A stretch of DNA of 64,000 nt from Vibrio barjaei (GCF_001639065.2 NZ_LQXO02000026.1:1-64000), one strand, 5' to 3'. Shown: positions 1 to 9,286, numbered from the stretch's first letter. Made by a program: numbers and translations. The notes: generated by a model not told the origin, from the letters alone.

Positions 1-65
1 CTTCAAGTTCGATTTTGGCACAAGCAAAGCAAGCGCCAAACGCAGCATTGAGTCTACTAGGCTAA
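1..65 (+). CDS. Flagellin, C-terminal end only
   Basis: The window opens inside a gene whose last 20 codons read as a flagellin C-terminus ending in AALSLLG before TAA. They match the end of the next gene, flaA, at nearly every position (ILAQAKQ then AALSLLG). This is the D0 helix that lines the filament core. It shows that flagellin genes are tandem here, as in other vibrios, where the upstream copy is usually called flaB or flaD. A strong terminator follows 26 bases after the stop. Confidence 0.88.
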   Translation, partial: SSSILAQAKQAPNAALSLLG

Positions 66-90
66 GCACCGCCTTAGATGACAAACAAAA

Positions 91-116
91 ACCAGAGCTT
101 CGGCTCTGGTTTTTTT
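91..116 (+). terminator. Rho-independent terminator of upstream flagellin
   Basis: A 7-bp stem CCAGAGC/GCTCTGG (92-98 with 103-109) closes a TTCG tetraloop and is followed by seven T residues. It separates the upstream flagellin from flaA, so flaA needs its own promoter. Confidence 0.93.
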
Positions 117-227
117 GCATTTGGCTTTAGAGCGTTGCAAACGCAACTATCCTCCATTCGAATCTCCGATCTAAATCACATTTATCCAATCAATTGAATT
201 AATAGTAAAAAAAACGCCAATTTGTTC

Positions 228-254
228 TAAAGCTTCTAAATTTATCGCCGTTAC
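228..254 (+). promoter_or_regulatory. Sigma-28 (FliA) promoter of flaA
   Basis: TAAA at 228-231 and GCCGTTAC at 247-254 are separated by exactly 15 bases. The enterobacterial sigma-28 consensus is TAAA-N15-GCCGATAA, so the -35 is exact and the -10 matches at 6 of 8 positions. It lies about 85 bases upstream of the flaA start. Secondary flagellins of Vibrio are known class IV, FliA-dependent genes. The rest of 117-340 shows no gene. Confidence 0.7.
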
Positions 255-340
255 AGGGATTGAGAGAAATAAAATCGGATGTGCCAATGTGAGGTGAGAG
301 ACACAAAGGCCATCTATCCTAAATGCCTAAGGAGATCAGT

Positions 341-1489
341 ATGGCAATTAATGTAAACACGAATGTGTCTGCAATGACTGCTCAGCGTTATCTGAATAAC
401 GCAGCAGAGAACACACAAAAATCAATGGAACGCTTGTCTTCGGGCTACAAAATCAACAGTGCGAAAGACGATGCAGCAGGTCTGCAAATCGCGAACCGAT
501 TGAATGTTCAAAGCCGCGGCTTAGATATGGCTGTAAAAAACGCAAACGATGGTATCTCTATTGCACAGACAGCTGAAGGTGCAATGGATGAAACAACTAA
601 CATCCTTCAACGTATGCGTGACCTATCTCTACAATCTGCAAACGGTTCTAACTCGAAAACTGAGCGTGTAGCAATCCAAGAAGAAGTGACGGCGCTCAAT
701 GACGAGCTAAATCGTATCGCGGAAACCACGTCTTTTGGTGGCAACCGTCTTCTAAATGGTACTTACGGTACTCAGTCGTTCCAAATCGGTTCTAATAGCG
801 GCGAAGCAGTTATGCTGAGCATGAACGACATGCGCTCTGATAATGCACAAATGGGCGGATCTTCTTATAAAGCGGCTAACGCGAAAGATGAAAGTTGGAC
901 AGTTGCAGCGGGTTCAACCTTAACAATTGACCTAAATGACAAAGCGGGTAACGCAATGACTCAGATTGCTATCACTGGTAAAGAAGGTGATGACATCGAG
1001 CAACTTGCGACCTACATCAATGGTCAAACAGATCAAGTTCAAGCGTCTGTCGATGAAGACGGTGCTCTGCAAATCTTCGCAAGCAGCAACGGCGAAGCGG
1101 ACAGTGCTTCACTAACGTTCGGTGGTTCACTTGCAGGCGGTTCTGAGCTTGACCTATCTGGCGCAGCAAGCGCAGTGTCAGTTAATGACATCAACGTTAC
1201 TTCTGTAGGTGGTGCACAAGAATCAGTAGCGATTCTAGATGCGGCGCTAAAATACGTAGACAGTAACCGTGCAGAACTTGGTGCGTTCCAAAACCGCTTT
1301 AATCACGCAATCAATAACTTAGATAACATCAACGAAAACGTTAATGCATCTAAGAGCCGTATCAAAGATACCGATTACGCGAAAGAAACGACGGCAATGA
1401 CCAAGAACCAAATCCTGCAGCAAGCGAGTACTTCAATTCTAGCTCAAGCGAAGCAATCGCCTTCAGCTGCACTTAGCCTACTAGGCTAA
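341..1489 (+). CDS. flaA: Polar flagellin
   Basis: Structural subunit of the sheathed polar filament, 382 aa. The N-terminal D0/D1 region (about residues 1-145, beginning [12 protein letters not shown]) and the C-terminal D1/D0 region (about 315-382, ending in LLG) are classic; the shorter, variable centre lies between. I start at ATG 341 because AAGGAG sits at 329-334 and all Vibrio flagellins begin MAIN/MAVN; the in-frame ATG at 323 would add six unrelated residues. The gene directly precedes flaG, the position called flaA in V. parahaemolyticus and flaB in V. cholerae, so the letter is a naming convention. Confidence 0.95.
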   Translation: MAINVNTNVSAMTAQRYLNNAAENTQKSMERLSSGYKINSAKDDAAGLQIANRLNVQSRGLDMAVKNANDGISIAQTAEGAMDETTNILQRMRDLSLQSANGSNSKTERVAIQEEVTALNDELNRIAETTSFGGNRLLNGTYGTQSFQIGSNSGEAVMLSMNDMRSDNAQMGGSSYKAANAKDESWTVAAGSTLTIDLNDKAGNAMTQIAITGKEGDDIEQLATYINGQTDQVQASVDEDGALQIFASSNGEADSASLTFGGSLAGGSELDLSGAASAVSVNDINVTSVGGAQESVAILDAALKYVDSNRAELGAFQNRFNHAINNLDNINENVNASKSRIKDTDYAKETTAMTKNQILQQASTSILAQAKQSPSAALSLLG

Positions 1490-1515
1490 AAAAGGCTTAC
1501 ACCTTAGGCAAGTGT

Positions 1516-1544
1516 GTTGGTGATAGGGTTACTCTATCACCAAC
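1516..1544 (+). terminator. Hairpin after flaA, terminator or mRNA stabiliser
   Basis: A perfect 11-bp stem (1516-1526 with 1534-1544) closes a 7-nt loop 26 bases after the flaA stop. It lacks a continuous T tract, so it may act as a 3'-end stabiliser of flagellin mRNA or a leaky terminator rather than a full stop. Confidence 0.5.
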
Positions 1545-1627
1545 TTCCAATTTCAAGCTTATTGCTCAACTAGTTTTACCCCAGTTGGAGTTGGACAATA
1601 GAGAAGGTTAGAAACGGGAGAACGAAA

Positions 1628-2074
1628 GTGGATATCTCATCCTACGCGTCGAACATTCAGCCTTTTGCCTCTTCTAGTGGCACAGAACTTGCTTCGAAAA
1701 ATACTAATAAAACAACACCATCAGTTGATACCGATAAAGGCTCACAGCCGAAAAAGGTCAATGAACTGAGAACGGCGGAAAGTGTGGCGTTTTCTAGCCA
1801 GAAAACTTCCGAATTGATTCAGAAAATTGCGACCGAGCGTCATGACCTCAATCAGGCAGAACGTGAAAATATGGTCAAACGTCTAGATGAGTTTCTCACC
1901 TCAATGAATACGGGATTATCGTTTCGAAGAGATGAAGAATCAGGGCGCGACATCATTACTGTTTATGCGAAAGACAGCGGTGAGATCATTCGTCAATTTC
2001 CAGATCAAGAGCTTCTCGACGTACTAAAGCGTGTTGAAAAACATGGCGCACTCAGCATTGACATGTTGGTGTAG
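1628..2074 (+). CDS. flaG: Flagellar protein FlaG
   Basis: 148 aa, GTG start preceded by GGGAGA at about 1616-1621. The N-terminal half is Ser/Thr/Lys-rich and looks disordered. The C-terminal half (about residues 70-148) is the FlaG fold, with the typical run DIITVYAKDSGEIIRQFP followed by a helix. FlaG influences filament length in several polar flagellates; its exact role is unresolved. It sits between flagellin and fliD as in all vibrios. Confidence 0.93.
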   Translation: MDISSYASNIQPFASSSGTELASKNTNKTTPSVDTDKGSQPKKVNELRTAESVAFSSQKTSELIQKIATERHDLNQAERENMVKRLDEFLTSMNTGLSFRRDEESGRDIITVYAKDSGEIIRQFPDQELLDVLKRVEKHGALSIDMLV

Positions 2075-2114
2075 TCGCATCACTAAGATGCAATAGTATT
2101 AAATTCGAAGTGGT

Positions 2115-4040
2115 TTGGTGAATATGGGCCCGATAGGGATGTCTTCAGGCATGGATATCAATTCCATGGTGAGCAAAATAGTCGATGCTGAGCGGATTCC
2201 GAAACAGCAACGTCTCGACTATGAGCGTAGCAAAATTGATACCGGTATAAGTGCCTACGGACGACTCAAAGAGTCACTAGATACGATGAAAAATCTTATG
2301 GCAAGCTTTCGCCAGGAGAAGGCGTTTGCGCTGAGAAGCGTCAACACCTCCGAAGAAAGCGTTGTCACGGCAACAGCGTCAACCGATGCTATTGCTGGCA
2401 AATACGCTGTCGATGTATTGCAGCTTGCTCAAAGCCATAAAATCGCTTCGGATGCTATTCCTGAAGATACGAAGTTTGGTCCAGGTAAGCTGCAAATTTC
2501 AATGGGTGATGACAGCTTTGATATTTCCCTTCGCAGTAATTCTCGCTTAACCGATGTGGTTCGTGCTATTAACGGCGCGAGTGACAATCCCGGCGTACGC
2601 GCATCTATCGTTAAAGACATTAACGGTCCTAGGCTAATCGTGGCGGCCAACCAATCAGGGGCTGAACATGCCTTGATAATTGAGGTGGACGCTGAGCCCG
2701 GCAACGATCTCTATCGATTCGAATACAAAACTATTGAGCAGCGCGTTAAGGCGTTGGAGCAAGCTCAGGCTGACGCTTTAGCTTTACTGGACATTCCATC
2801 CCCTGAGGAAGATGAAGCTAAAAAAGCAGACGAGGTGAATGAAGCCACTGCTAGTGAGTCTTTGACAGAGGAAAGCGCCAAGGAAGAGCAAAGCGCAGAA
2901 TCTGTTGAGCAAGAGGCAACATCTGGCCGCCCTGAAGACACTATTCCCGGTTGGACAGAAACTGCATCAGGAACATTGATGGATTCCTATCAAGCGCCAG
3001 AGCCGGAGCTTGACCAAAAAGCACTAGAGAAATCGGGTGAGGTCCCGGGTTGGAGTAATACGGCCTCAGGCACTTTGACCGACTCTTATGTAACACCAAG
3101 TGAAGCGCAGGCTCAGTTAGAGCAAGAATTGGCCGATGAAAAAGCGGCTATTGCCCAAGCCGTTGCGGACGGTGATATGACCGAAGCGGAAGCCAAGCAA
3201 CTAGAGCGCGCTAAGCTATCACCGGAAGAACGTGAACGTTTAGAAAAAGTAGAATCCGTTCAAGCTGAACTTGCCGAAGCACAACGGTCGCTGCAAATCT
3301 ACAATGGCATGTCACAAGTCCAAGCGGCACAAGATTCAAAAGTTATACTCGACGGTATTGCTGAGCTATCAAGTCACAACAATGTCATTGAAGGTGCTAT
3401 TGAAGGTGTGGATTTAACGTTGAAAGGCACGACCAAGCAAGGGGATCGTCCAGCTGAAATTGGTGTGGAATATGACCGTGCCAGTGTGCGTGCCGATATT
3501 GAGCAATTTGTCGCCGCCTACAACCAGTTTTATCAAGTGTCCAAAGAGCTTTCTAGTGCAGACCCCACAACAGGTCAAACCGGCCCGTTGGCGGGAGACA
3601 GTGTGGTGAGAAGTGCGGACTCGCGTTTGAAAAGTGTCTTTTCATCTGCAGTAGAAGGTGCTCCTGAGGGACTGGAGACATTAACTGAGTTTGGTGTCAC
3701 TACGACACGCCAAGGTAATCTCGAAATAAACTATCAAATGCTCGATAAACAGTTGAATAATAACTTCAACAAGCTGGGCGAATTTTTCGGCGGCAACAAC
3801 GGATTTGCCAAACGCGTCGAAGATGCCATTCACAGTATGACTGGCGTTACTGGGACGATTCGTACTCGAGAACAAAGCTTAGTTGAACAAAATTATCGAC
3901 TGAATGACCAACAGGTCAATCTAGACCGTCGAATGGACAGCCTACAGAAGCGAACTCACGACAAATTTGCCGCCATGCAAGACGCCACAGGAAAGATGCA
4001 GTCGCAATTAGCGGGCATGATGAGCGCGATGGGTGGGTAA
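2115..4040 (+). CDS. fliD: Flagellar filament cap FliD (FlaH)
   Basis: Hook-associated protein 2, the cap under which flagellin folds. At 641 aa it is much longer than enterobacterial FliD (about 470 aa). The N-terminal D0/D1 part (GMDINSMVSKIVDAER onward) and the C-terminal domain (about 400-641, ending in a coiled coil) are normal. The excess is an acidic Glu/Ala-rich insert at about 205-395 carrying two copies of a PGW..TASGTL.DSY motif. The start is uncertain between TTG 2115, GTG 2118 and ATG 2124, because only a weak GAAG lies upstream. Confidence 0.94.
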   Translation: MVNMGPIGMSSGMDINSMVSKIVDAERIPKQQRLDYERSKIDTGISAYGRLKESLDTMKNLMASFRQEKAFALRSVNTSEESVVTATASTDAIAGKYAVDVLQLAQSHKIASDAIPEDTKFGPGKLQISMGDDSFDISLRSNSRLTDVVRAINGASDNPGVRASIVKDINGPRLIVAANQSGAEHALIIEVDAEPGNDLYRFEYKTIEQRVKALEQAQADALALLDIPSPEEDEAKKADEVNEATASESLTEESAKEEQSAESVEQEATSGRPEDTIPGWTETASGTLMDSYQAPEPELDQKALEKSGEVPGWSNTASGTLTDSYVTPSEAQAQLEQELADEKAAIAQAVADGDMTEAEAKQLERAKLSPEERERLEKVESVQAELAEAQRSLQIYNGMSQVQAAQDSKVILDGIAELSSHNNVIEGAIEGVDLTLKGTTKQGDRPAEIGVEYDRASVRADIEQFVAAYNQFYQVSKELSSADPTTGQTGPLAGDSVVRSADSRLKSVFSSAVEGAPEGLETLTEFGVTTTRQGNLEINYQMLDKQLNNNFNKLGEFFGGNNGFAKRVEDAIHSMTGVTGTIRTREQSLVEQNYRLNDQQVNLDRRMDSLQKRTHDKFAAMQDATGKMQSQLAGMMSAMGG

Positions 4041-4067
4041 GCTGATGTTAAGAGTAGGGTCTACTAA

Positions 4068-4370
4068 TTGAGCATATTCAAACAATTAGGTGATTTGGAT
4101 CACCGTTTACAATCTGTTTTAGAAAATGATGAGCTGGATACTGAAGAAATTCACCTTCTGGTCGATAAGAGAGAACAGATAATCACGAAGTTAATAGCCG
4201 CTTGCCAAAGGAATCCGAACCTAAAGCAGAGTGATGAGTGGCTGCAAGTGGAACAGTCGACACGTCGAATTGCGATCCAGATGCAAACTAAAACGGATCA
4301 ATTGGGACTGGAACTCAGAAAGTACCGACATGGTAGAAAGTCCCTACAGCAGTACCAAAAATTTATTTGA
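4068..4370 (+). CDS. flaI: FlaI, FliT-like flagellar chaperone
   Basis: 100 aa, entirely helical in appearance and charged. It occupies the fliT position between fliD and fliS, where vibrios encode FlaI, a probable export chaperone for FliD. The start codon is TTG at 4068 with a GAGTAGG ribosome-binding stretch just upstream; no ATG in frame would keep the N-terminal helix. The assignment rests on position and size more than on any motif. Confidence 0.8.
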   Translation: MSIFKQLGDLDHRLQSVLENDELDTEEIHLLVDKREQIITKLIAACQRNPNLKQSDEWLQVEQSTRRIAIQMQTKTDQLGLELRKYRHGRKSLQQYQKFI

Positions 4371-4380
4371 GAGGATAGTG

Positions 4381-4791
4381 ATGCGTGGTTCATTACAAGC
4401 ATATAAGAAAGTATCTGTAGACAGCCAATTGAGTGCTGCGTCACCGCACAAAGTTATCCAAATGCTAATGGGTGGTGCGATAGAAAGACTGATTCAAGCC
4501 AAAGCAGCGATGGAACAAGGCAATGTACCTGTGAAAGGCGAGCGTATCGGCAAAGCTTTAGACATCATTATTGCACTACGTAGTTGCTTGTCTATGGATG
4601 ATGGCGGCGACATCGCTAAAAACCTCGATCAGTTATATGAATTCATGATTGCTCAAATCACAACGGCCAATCACGAAAACAACCCAAAACCAATTGATGA
4701 TGTGATAGAGATCATACGAGAGATAAAATCTGCTTGGGATCAAATTCCTAGTGATTACCACAACTTAACAGCACAAGAAGTTGGAATCTAA
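4381..4791 (+). CDS. fliS: Flagellin export chaperone FliS (FlaJ)
   Basis: 136 aa starting at ATG 4381 (MRGSLQAYKKVSVDSQL), preceded by GAGAGGA at about 4368-4374. FliS binds the flagellin C-terminus and prevents premature polymerisation before export through FlhA. The hallmark start (AY..V) and the helical segment SPHKVIQMLMGGAIERL are present. An upstream extension of the frame overlaps flaI and has no ribosome-binding site, so I reject it. It is the last gene before a terminator. Confidence 0.94.
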   Translation: MRGSLQAYKKVSVDSQLSAASPHKVIQMLMGGAIERLIQAKAAMEQGNVPVKGERIGKALDIIIALRSCLSMDDGGDIAKNLDQLYEFMIAQITTANHENNPKPIDDVIEIIREIKSAWDQIPSDYHNLTAQEVGI

Positions 4792-4856
4792 GCGGAATTA
4801 ACCTCTTAAAGTCAACGTGACAAAGTTGCTATATCAGAATAATGTCAATAGAATAG

Positions 4857-4886
4857 ACGCCATTCCCAGCCTAATGGCGTTTTTTT
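4857..4886 (+). terminator. Rho-independent terminator after fliS
   Basis: An 8-bp stem ACGCCATT/AATGGCGT (4857-4864 with 4873-4880) with an 8-nt loop runs into seven T residues. It isolates flrA from the flagellin/cap cluster. Confidence 0.9.
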
Positions 4887-4916
4887 ATATCTAACCACTT
4901 GTTTTATAAATTGCTT

Positions 4917-4987
4917 GTCAATTTTATAAGGTGTTTTTTGGCTTTTGTTAGCTCGGCGTAAAATTGACGAATGACAAAAAATTGACG
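4917..4987 (+). promoter_or_regulatory. Repeated AAAATTGAC motif in the flrA upstream region
   Basis: AAAATTGACG occurs twice as direct repeats (4960-4969 and 4978-4987, 18 bp apart). A third, inverted copy, GTCAATTTT, lies at 4917-4925. All are within the 141 bp between the fliS terminator and flrA. The spacing suggests a regulator footprint or tandem promoter elements at the master flagellar gene; no regulator is identified. A TTGATCAA palindrome lies at 5003-5010. Confidence 0.4.
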
Positions 4988-5027
4988 CCACTGTGGTTGG
5001 TTTTGATCAAGGCATAATTCCTGACTC

Positions 5028-6488
5028 ATGCAAGGCTTAGCTAAACTTCTTGTTATTGCTGATGATCCGCAAATTCGCACTAATCTAAACACCATTTTGG
5101 AGTTTGTTGGTGAGCATTGTGTGGCGATTCCATCTACTGACATAAACCAAATCGATTGGTCCCAGACGTGGTCGGGTTGCATCGTAGGTGCTTTGGAAAG
5201 CCCAAATCTATCTCAAGTCTTGTTATCGCAGCTTTCGCTGTCTAATCATGTTCCTTTACTGGTGACGAGTGAATTTACTGGCGCGGTTGAGCCACTTTCC
5301 AACTTTGTTGGCGAGTTAGAGCTCCCTCTCAACTACCCGCAGCTCAGTGATGCACTGCGCCATTGTCGCGAGTTTTTGGGGCGTAAAGGCGTTCAGGTTC
5401 CGTCGAATCTTCGTAAAAATACGTTATTTCGTAGTTTAGTTGGACAAAGCCCTGGTATCCAGGAAGTCCGTCATCTGATTGAACAAGTCTCTGGTTCAGA
5501 AGCGAACGTGTTGATCCTGGGCGAGTCCGGCACGGGTAAGGAAGTTGTTGCTCGCAACATTCACTACCATTCAACTCGTCGTAGTGGGCCGTTTGTTCCA
5601 GTGAACTGTGGCGCGATTCCACCGGACTTGCTAGAAAGTGAGTTGTTTGGTCATGAGAAAGGCGCCTTTACGGGGGCGATCACTTCTCGTAAAGGACGTT
5701 TTGAGCTTGCTGATGGTGGTACCTTATTCCTTGACGAAATTGGTGATATGCCAATGCCGATGCAGGTCAAGTTACTGCGCGTATTGCAAGAGCGCGTGTT
5801 TGAGCGCGTTGGCGGCAGTAGTGTGATTAAAGCCAATGTGCGCATTGTTGCCGCAACGCACCGCGATCTTGAAAGTATGATCCAACAGGGTGACTTCCGT
5901 GAAGACTTGTTCTATCGCTTGAACGTTTTCCCGATTGAAATGCCATCGCTTCGAGAGCGCAAAGAAGATATTCCTCTGTTGTTGCAAGAGCTGCTAGCGC
6001 GAATGGAAGCAGAAGGGGGGCAACCTATCTGTTTCGCACCTCGTTCCGTTAATTCGTTAATGGAACATGATTGGCCGGGTAACGTTCGTGAACTTGCCAA
6101 CCTTGTTGAACGTATGGTGATCTTGTATCCAAATAGCTTGGTGGATGTGAATCACCTTCCGGTTAAATACCGCTATAGTGATATCCCTGAATTCCAGCCA
6201 GAAATGAACGCGTTCAAGACGATTGAAGAACAAGAGCGTGATGCGCTCGATAGTATATTCGCGGAAAACTTTACCTTTGAAGAGGCTGAACTGGAAAGTC
6301 ACAACGCACCTCAATCGTTACCACCTGAAGGTGTTAACCTGAAGGAAATGCTGGCCGACCTCGAAGTGAATATGATCAGCCAAGCTTTGGATGCTCAAGA
6401 AGGTATCGTTGCTCGTGCTGCTGATATGCTTGGTATGCGTCGTACCACCCTTGTTGAAAAAATGCGTAAGTATAACTTACACCGCTAG
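5028..6488 (+). CDS. flrA: Flagellar master regulator FlrA (FlaK), sigma-54 activator
   Basis: 486 aa FleQ-type bacterial enhancer-binding protein that with RpoN activates the class II genes, including flrBC. Domains: an N-terminal FleQ domain (about 1-130), a receiver-like fold without an obvious phosphoacceptor Asp; an AAA+ domain with Walker A GESGTGKE (about 165-172) and the sigma-54 contact loop GAFTGA (about 211-216); and a C-terminal Fis-type helix-turn-helix (about 445-486). In V. cholerae, c-di-GMP inhibits FlrA. ATG 5028 begins the conserved AKLLVI strand but has only a weak upstream ribosome-binding site. Confidence 0.96.
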   Translation: MQGLAKLLVIADDPQIRTNLNTILEFVGEHCVAIPSTDINQIDWSQTWSGCIVGALESPNLSQVLLSQLSLSNHVPLLVTSEFTGAVEPLSNFVGELELPLNYPQLSDALRHCREFLGRKGVQVPSNLRKNTLFRSLVGQSPGIQEVRHLIEQVSGSEANVLILGESGTGKEVVARNIHYHSTRRSGPFVPVNCGAIPPDLLESELFGHEKGAFTGAITSRKGRFELADGGTLFLDEIGDMPMPMQVKLLRVLQERVFERVGGSSVIKANVRIVAATHRDLESMIQQGDFREDLFYRLNVFPIEMPSLRERKEDIPLLLQELLARMEAEGGQPICFAPRSVNSLMEHDWPGNVRELANLVERMVILYPNSLVDVNHLPVKYRYSDIPEFQPEMNAFKTIEEQERDALDSIFAENFTFEEAELESHNAPQSLPPEGVNLKEMLADLEVNMISQALDAQEGIVARAADMLGMRRTTLVEKMRKYNLHR

Positions 6489-6574
6489 ATTGGCGTTGTT
6501 TGCGATGTGATTCAACTCACACTTAATTTGTGGCGACAATTTATTGACGCGTCTAACCTGTTGAAATATATGAA

Positions 6575-6612
6575 CTTAAGCCCGGCATGCTTTTTGCATT
6601 TTCGGGCTTAAG
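6575..6612 (+). promoter_or_regulatory. Sigma-54 promoter of flrBC inside a perfect inverted repeat
   Basis: GG at 6584-6585 and GC at 6596-6597 are exactly 10 bases apart, giving CGGCATG-CTTT-TTGCA, a clear -24/-12 RpoN promoter. CTTAAGCCCG at 6575-6584 and its perfect complement CGGGCTTAAG at 6603-6612 flank the promoter and overlap its -24 edge. The repeat could also fold in RNA as the flrA 3' end, because a TCTTTT run follows it. flrBC is a known FlrA/RpoN target in Vibrio. Confidence 0.85.
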
Positions 6613-6667
6613 TCTTTTATGGGCTACATATTTCTGCGAGTCGTATTTGAGAAGGAACATCTCGTAA

Positions 6668-7741
6668 ATGGATCAGATGGCAACGGGCGTATCACAACAA
6701 GATGAGCAATCAAGCTCGCACTTAGACTCCTTGGAATCGCAAGTAGAACGATATCAGCAGGTGATAGAAGCGATGCCTGCAGGTGTTATTTTGTTGGATA
6801 CACAAGGCGTGGTCAGGGAAGCGAACCCAGAAGCGCACCGTATTCTCGATATTCCTCTTGTTGGACAGAAATGGTTTCACCTAATTCAAGTCGTTTTTGA
6901 CCCCAAAGAAGACGATGGTCATGAAGTCTCTCTGCGCAATGGTCGCAAGGTTAGACTGGCTATTTCTGCTTCTTCAACCGGACAGTTGATTCTCATTACC
7001 GACCTGACTGAGACGCGCTTGTTGCAATCAAGAGTCAGTGATTTACAGCGTTTATCGTCTTTGGGAAGAATGGTCGCTTCACTTGCTCATCAGGTTCGTA
7101 CGCCGTTATCCAGTGCTATGTTGTATGCCTCTAACCTTGGCGCGCCTAACCTTCCACAACCTACTCGTGAACGCTTTCAAATCAAGTTGGTCGACAGGCT
7201 CCATGATCTTGAGAAGCAGGTCAATGACATGTTGTTGTTTGCAAAGGGGGGCGACAATAAGGTCATAAAGCCGTTCACCTTAAAACAGCTGGTGGATGAG
7301 TATCAGCCGATGGTTGAGACCACACTAAAAAGCAACAACATCGACTATTGCTTAGAAGTAGAGCAAGAAGAAGTGGCGCTGCTTGGTAACGTCAATGCGG
7401 TTGCTTCTGCCTTGAGTAACCTTGTACTTAATGCCGTGCAAATTGCAGGTAAAGGGTCGCAAGTGGATGTGTTTTTCCGTCCAGTTAATAACGAATTAAA
7501 AATCTCTGTTCAAGACAGTGGACCAGGCGTGCCTGCTGAACTGCAACAGAAAATAATGGAACCGTTTTTTACTACTCGTTCACAAGGCACGGGCCTTGGT
7601 CTTGCGGTAGTGCAAATGGTTTGCCGTGCTCATGAAGGACGGCTTGAATTGATATCAGAAGAGGATGATGGCGCATGTTTTACCATGTGTTTGCCATTGG
7701 CAACGTCATCTCAAGAAGTAACAAATGAAGGAATAAGCTGA
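6668..7741 (+). CDS. flrB: Flagellar sensor histidine kinase FlrB (FlaL)
   Basis: 357 aa cytoplasmic kinase that phosphorylates FlrC. A PAS domain (about 30-115) precedes the dimerisation helix with the phosphoacceptor His in SLAHQVRTPLSS (about residue 141). The ATPase domain has an N-box (NLVLNAVQIAG) and G-boxes DSGPGVP and GTGLGLAVV. No membrane segment is visible, in line with a soluble sensor of assembly state. A GAGAAGGAA ribosome-binding site lies at about 6649-6657. The stop TGA overlaps the flrC ATG by one base, so the two are translationally coupled. Confidence 0.95.
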   Translation: MDQMATGVSQQDEQSSSHLDSLESQVERYQQVIEAMPAGVILLDTQGVVREANPEAHRILDIPLVGQKWFHLIQVVFDPKEDDGHEVSLRNGRKVRLAISASSTGQLILITDLTETRLLQSRVSDLQRLSSLGRMVASLAHQVRTPLSSAMLYASNLGAPNLPQPTRERFQIKLVDRLHDLEKQVNDMLLFAKGGDNKVIKPFTLKQLVDEYQPMVETTLKSNNIDYCLEVEQEEVALLGNVNAVASALSNLVLNAVQIAGKGSQVDVFFRPVNNELKISVQDSGPGVPAELQQKIMEPFFTTRSQGTGLGLAVVQMVCRAHEGRLELISEEDDGACFTMCLPLATSSQEVTNEGIS

Positions 7742-9156
7742 TGGCTCAAAGCAAAGTACTTATCGTAGAGGATGATGAAGGTCTTCGCGAAGCTCTCGTC
7801 GATACATTGGCTCTTGCAGGTTATGAGTGGGTCGAAGCCGATTGCGCTGAAGATGCCCTAGTGAAACTCAAAACTCAGCCGGTAGATATTGTTGTTTCCG
7901 ATGTGCAGATGGCGGGTATGGGCGGATTAGCGCTCCTGCGAAATATTAAGCAGCATTGGCCTAATTTACCTGTGTTGTTAATGACAGCTTATGCCAACAT
8001 TGAAGATGCCGTCGCCGCCATGAAGGAAGGTGCGATTGATTACATGGCGAAACCTTTTGCGCCGGAAGTGTTGTTGAATATGGTCAGTCGTTATGCGCCA
8101 GTGAAGTCAGATGATAATGGTGATGCGGTCGTTGCGGATGCTAAGAGTATTCAATTGCTTTCTTTGGCTGAAAAAGTTGCTAAGACTGACGCCAGTGTCA
8201 TGGTGTTGGGGCCGAGTGGCTCAGGTAAGGAAGTCATGTCACGCTATATCCATAACAAATCGCTACGTGCGGATGGCCCTTTTGTTGCAATCAACTGTGC
8301 GGCGATTCCTGACAACATGTTAGAAGCGACCCTATTTGGCTATGAGAAAGGGGCGTTTACAGGTGCTATTCAAGCTTGTCCGGGCAAATTTGAACAAGCT
8401 CAAGGTGGCACCATCCTGCTTGATGAAATCAGTGAAATGGACTTAAACCTTCAAGCTAAATTACTTCGAGTACTACAAGAGCGTGAGGTGGAACGTTTAG
8501 GCAGTCGTAAAAGCATTGCGCTAGACGTTCGTGTATTGGCGACCAGTAACCGCGATCTTAAACAATATGTTCAGGAAGGTAACTTCCGTGAAGACTTATA
8601 TTATCGTTTAAATGTGTTCCCAATTGCGTGGCCAGCTCTATGTGAGCGACCTGGAGATATCGCGCCTCTCGCTCGTCATTTAACCGAGCGCCACTGTAAG
8701 AAATTGGGAATGCCAGTACCAGAATTTGGTCAGTCAGCGTTAGCAAAACTCATGAGCTACCCTTGGCCGGGTAACGTTCGCGAGCTAGATAATGTAGTGC
8801 AACGCGCTTTGATCTTATGTGACGAGTCGACTATTTCCGCTGAGCATATTTTATTAGAAGGTGTGGACTGGCAAGATGCGTCGAGCTTACAACAAGTAGT
8901 GTCGAGCCCTGAACAAGTTGCACCGGAGATTGCTCCTGTTGCTCAGGTTTCAAGTGATATGATGGGCCGCAGCGCAGCATCAAGTGAAGGCCTGGGCGGT
9001 GAACTTCGTGACCAAGAGTTTTCAATTATTCTGGAGACGCTCAAAGAGTGCGAAGGTCGCCGTAAAGAAATGGCGGAGAAACTTGGTATTAGCCCACGAA
9101 CCTTGCGCTATAAGTTAGCAAAGATGCGCGATGCTGGTATTGAGATCCCGAGCTAA
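7741..9156 (+). CDS. flrC: Flagellar response regulator FlrC (FlaM), sigma-54 activator
   Basis: 471 aa NtrC-family activator of class III flagellar genes. The receiver domain (about 1-120) has the acidic pair EDD near residue 11, the phosphoacceptor Asp54 in VVSDVQM and a Lys in the AKPF motif. The AAA+ domain has Walker A GPSGSGKE (about 157-164) and GAFTGA (about 205). A linker rich in Ser/Gln leads to a Fis-type helix-turn-helix ending at residue 471. Unlike FlrA it keeps an intact phosphorylation site, which fits its pairing with FlrB. Confidence 0.95.
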   Translation: MAQSKVLIVEDDEGLREALVDTLALAGYEWVEADCAEDALVKLKTQPVDIVVSDVQMAGMGGLALLRNIKQHWPNLPVLLMTAYANIEDAVAAMKEGAIDYMAKPFAPEVLLNMVSRYAPVKSDDNGDAVVADAKSIQLLSLAEKVAKTDASVMVLGPSGSGKEVMSRYIHNKSLRADGPFVAINCAAIPDNMLEATLFGYEKGAFTGAIQACPGKFEQAQGGTILLDEISEMDLNLQAKLLRVLQEREVERLGSRKSIALDVRVLATSNRDLKQYVQEGNFREDLYYRLNVFPIAWPALCERPGDIAPLARHLTERHCKKLGMPVPEFGQSALAKLMSYPWPGNVRELDNVVQRALILCDESTISAEHILLEGVDWQDASSLQQVVSSPEQVAPEIAPVAQVSSDMMGRSAASSEGLGGELRDQEFSIILETLKECEGRRKEMAEKLGISPRTLRYKLAKMRDAGIEIPS

Positions 9157-9194
9157 GATGTGACCTTTAGTGTTGGTTTAGAGCTAACACTTTA

Positions 9195-9222
9195 GGTTTA
9201 AACCATGGCATAATTTTTGCAA
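9195..9222 (+). promoter_or_regulatory. Sigma-54 promoter of the fliE operon
   Basis: TGGCATAATTTTTGCA has GG at 9207-9208 and GC at 9219-9220, exactly 10 bases apart, a near-consensus RpoN promoter about 65 bases before fliE. A perfect 10-bp palindrome GGTTTAAACC (9195-9204) abuts its upstream edge. FlrC is the expected activator. Confidence 0.85.
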
Positions 9223-9286
9223 TTTTCAGGAAAGAATCAAGATATTGTAAGGACACTGTCAAAAGATTGACGGCGATTGATAAAGC

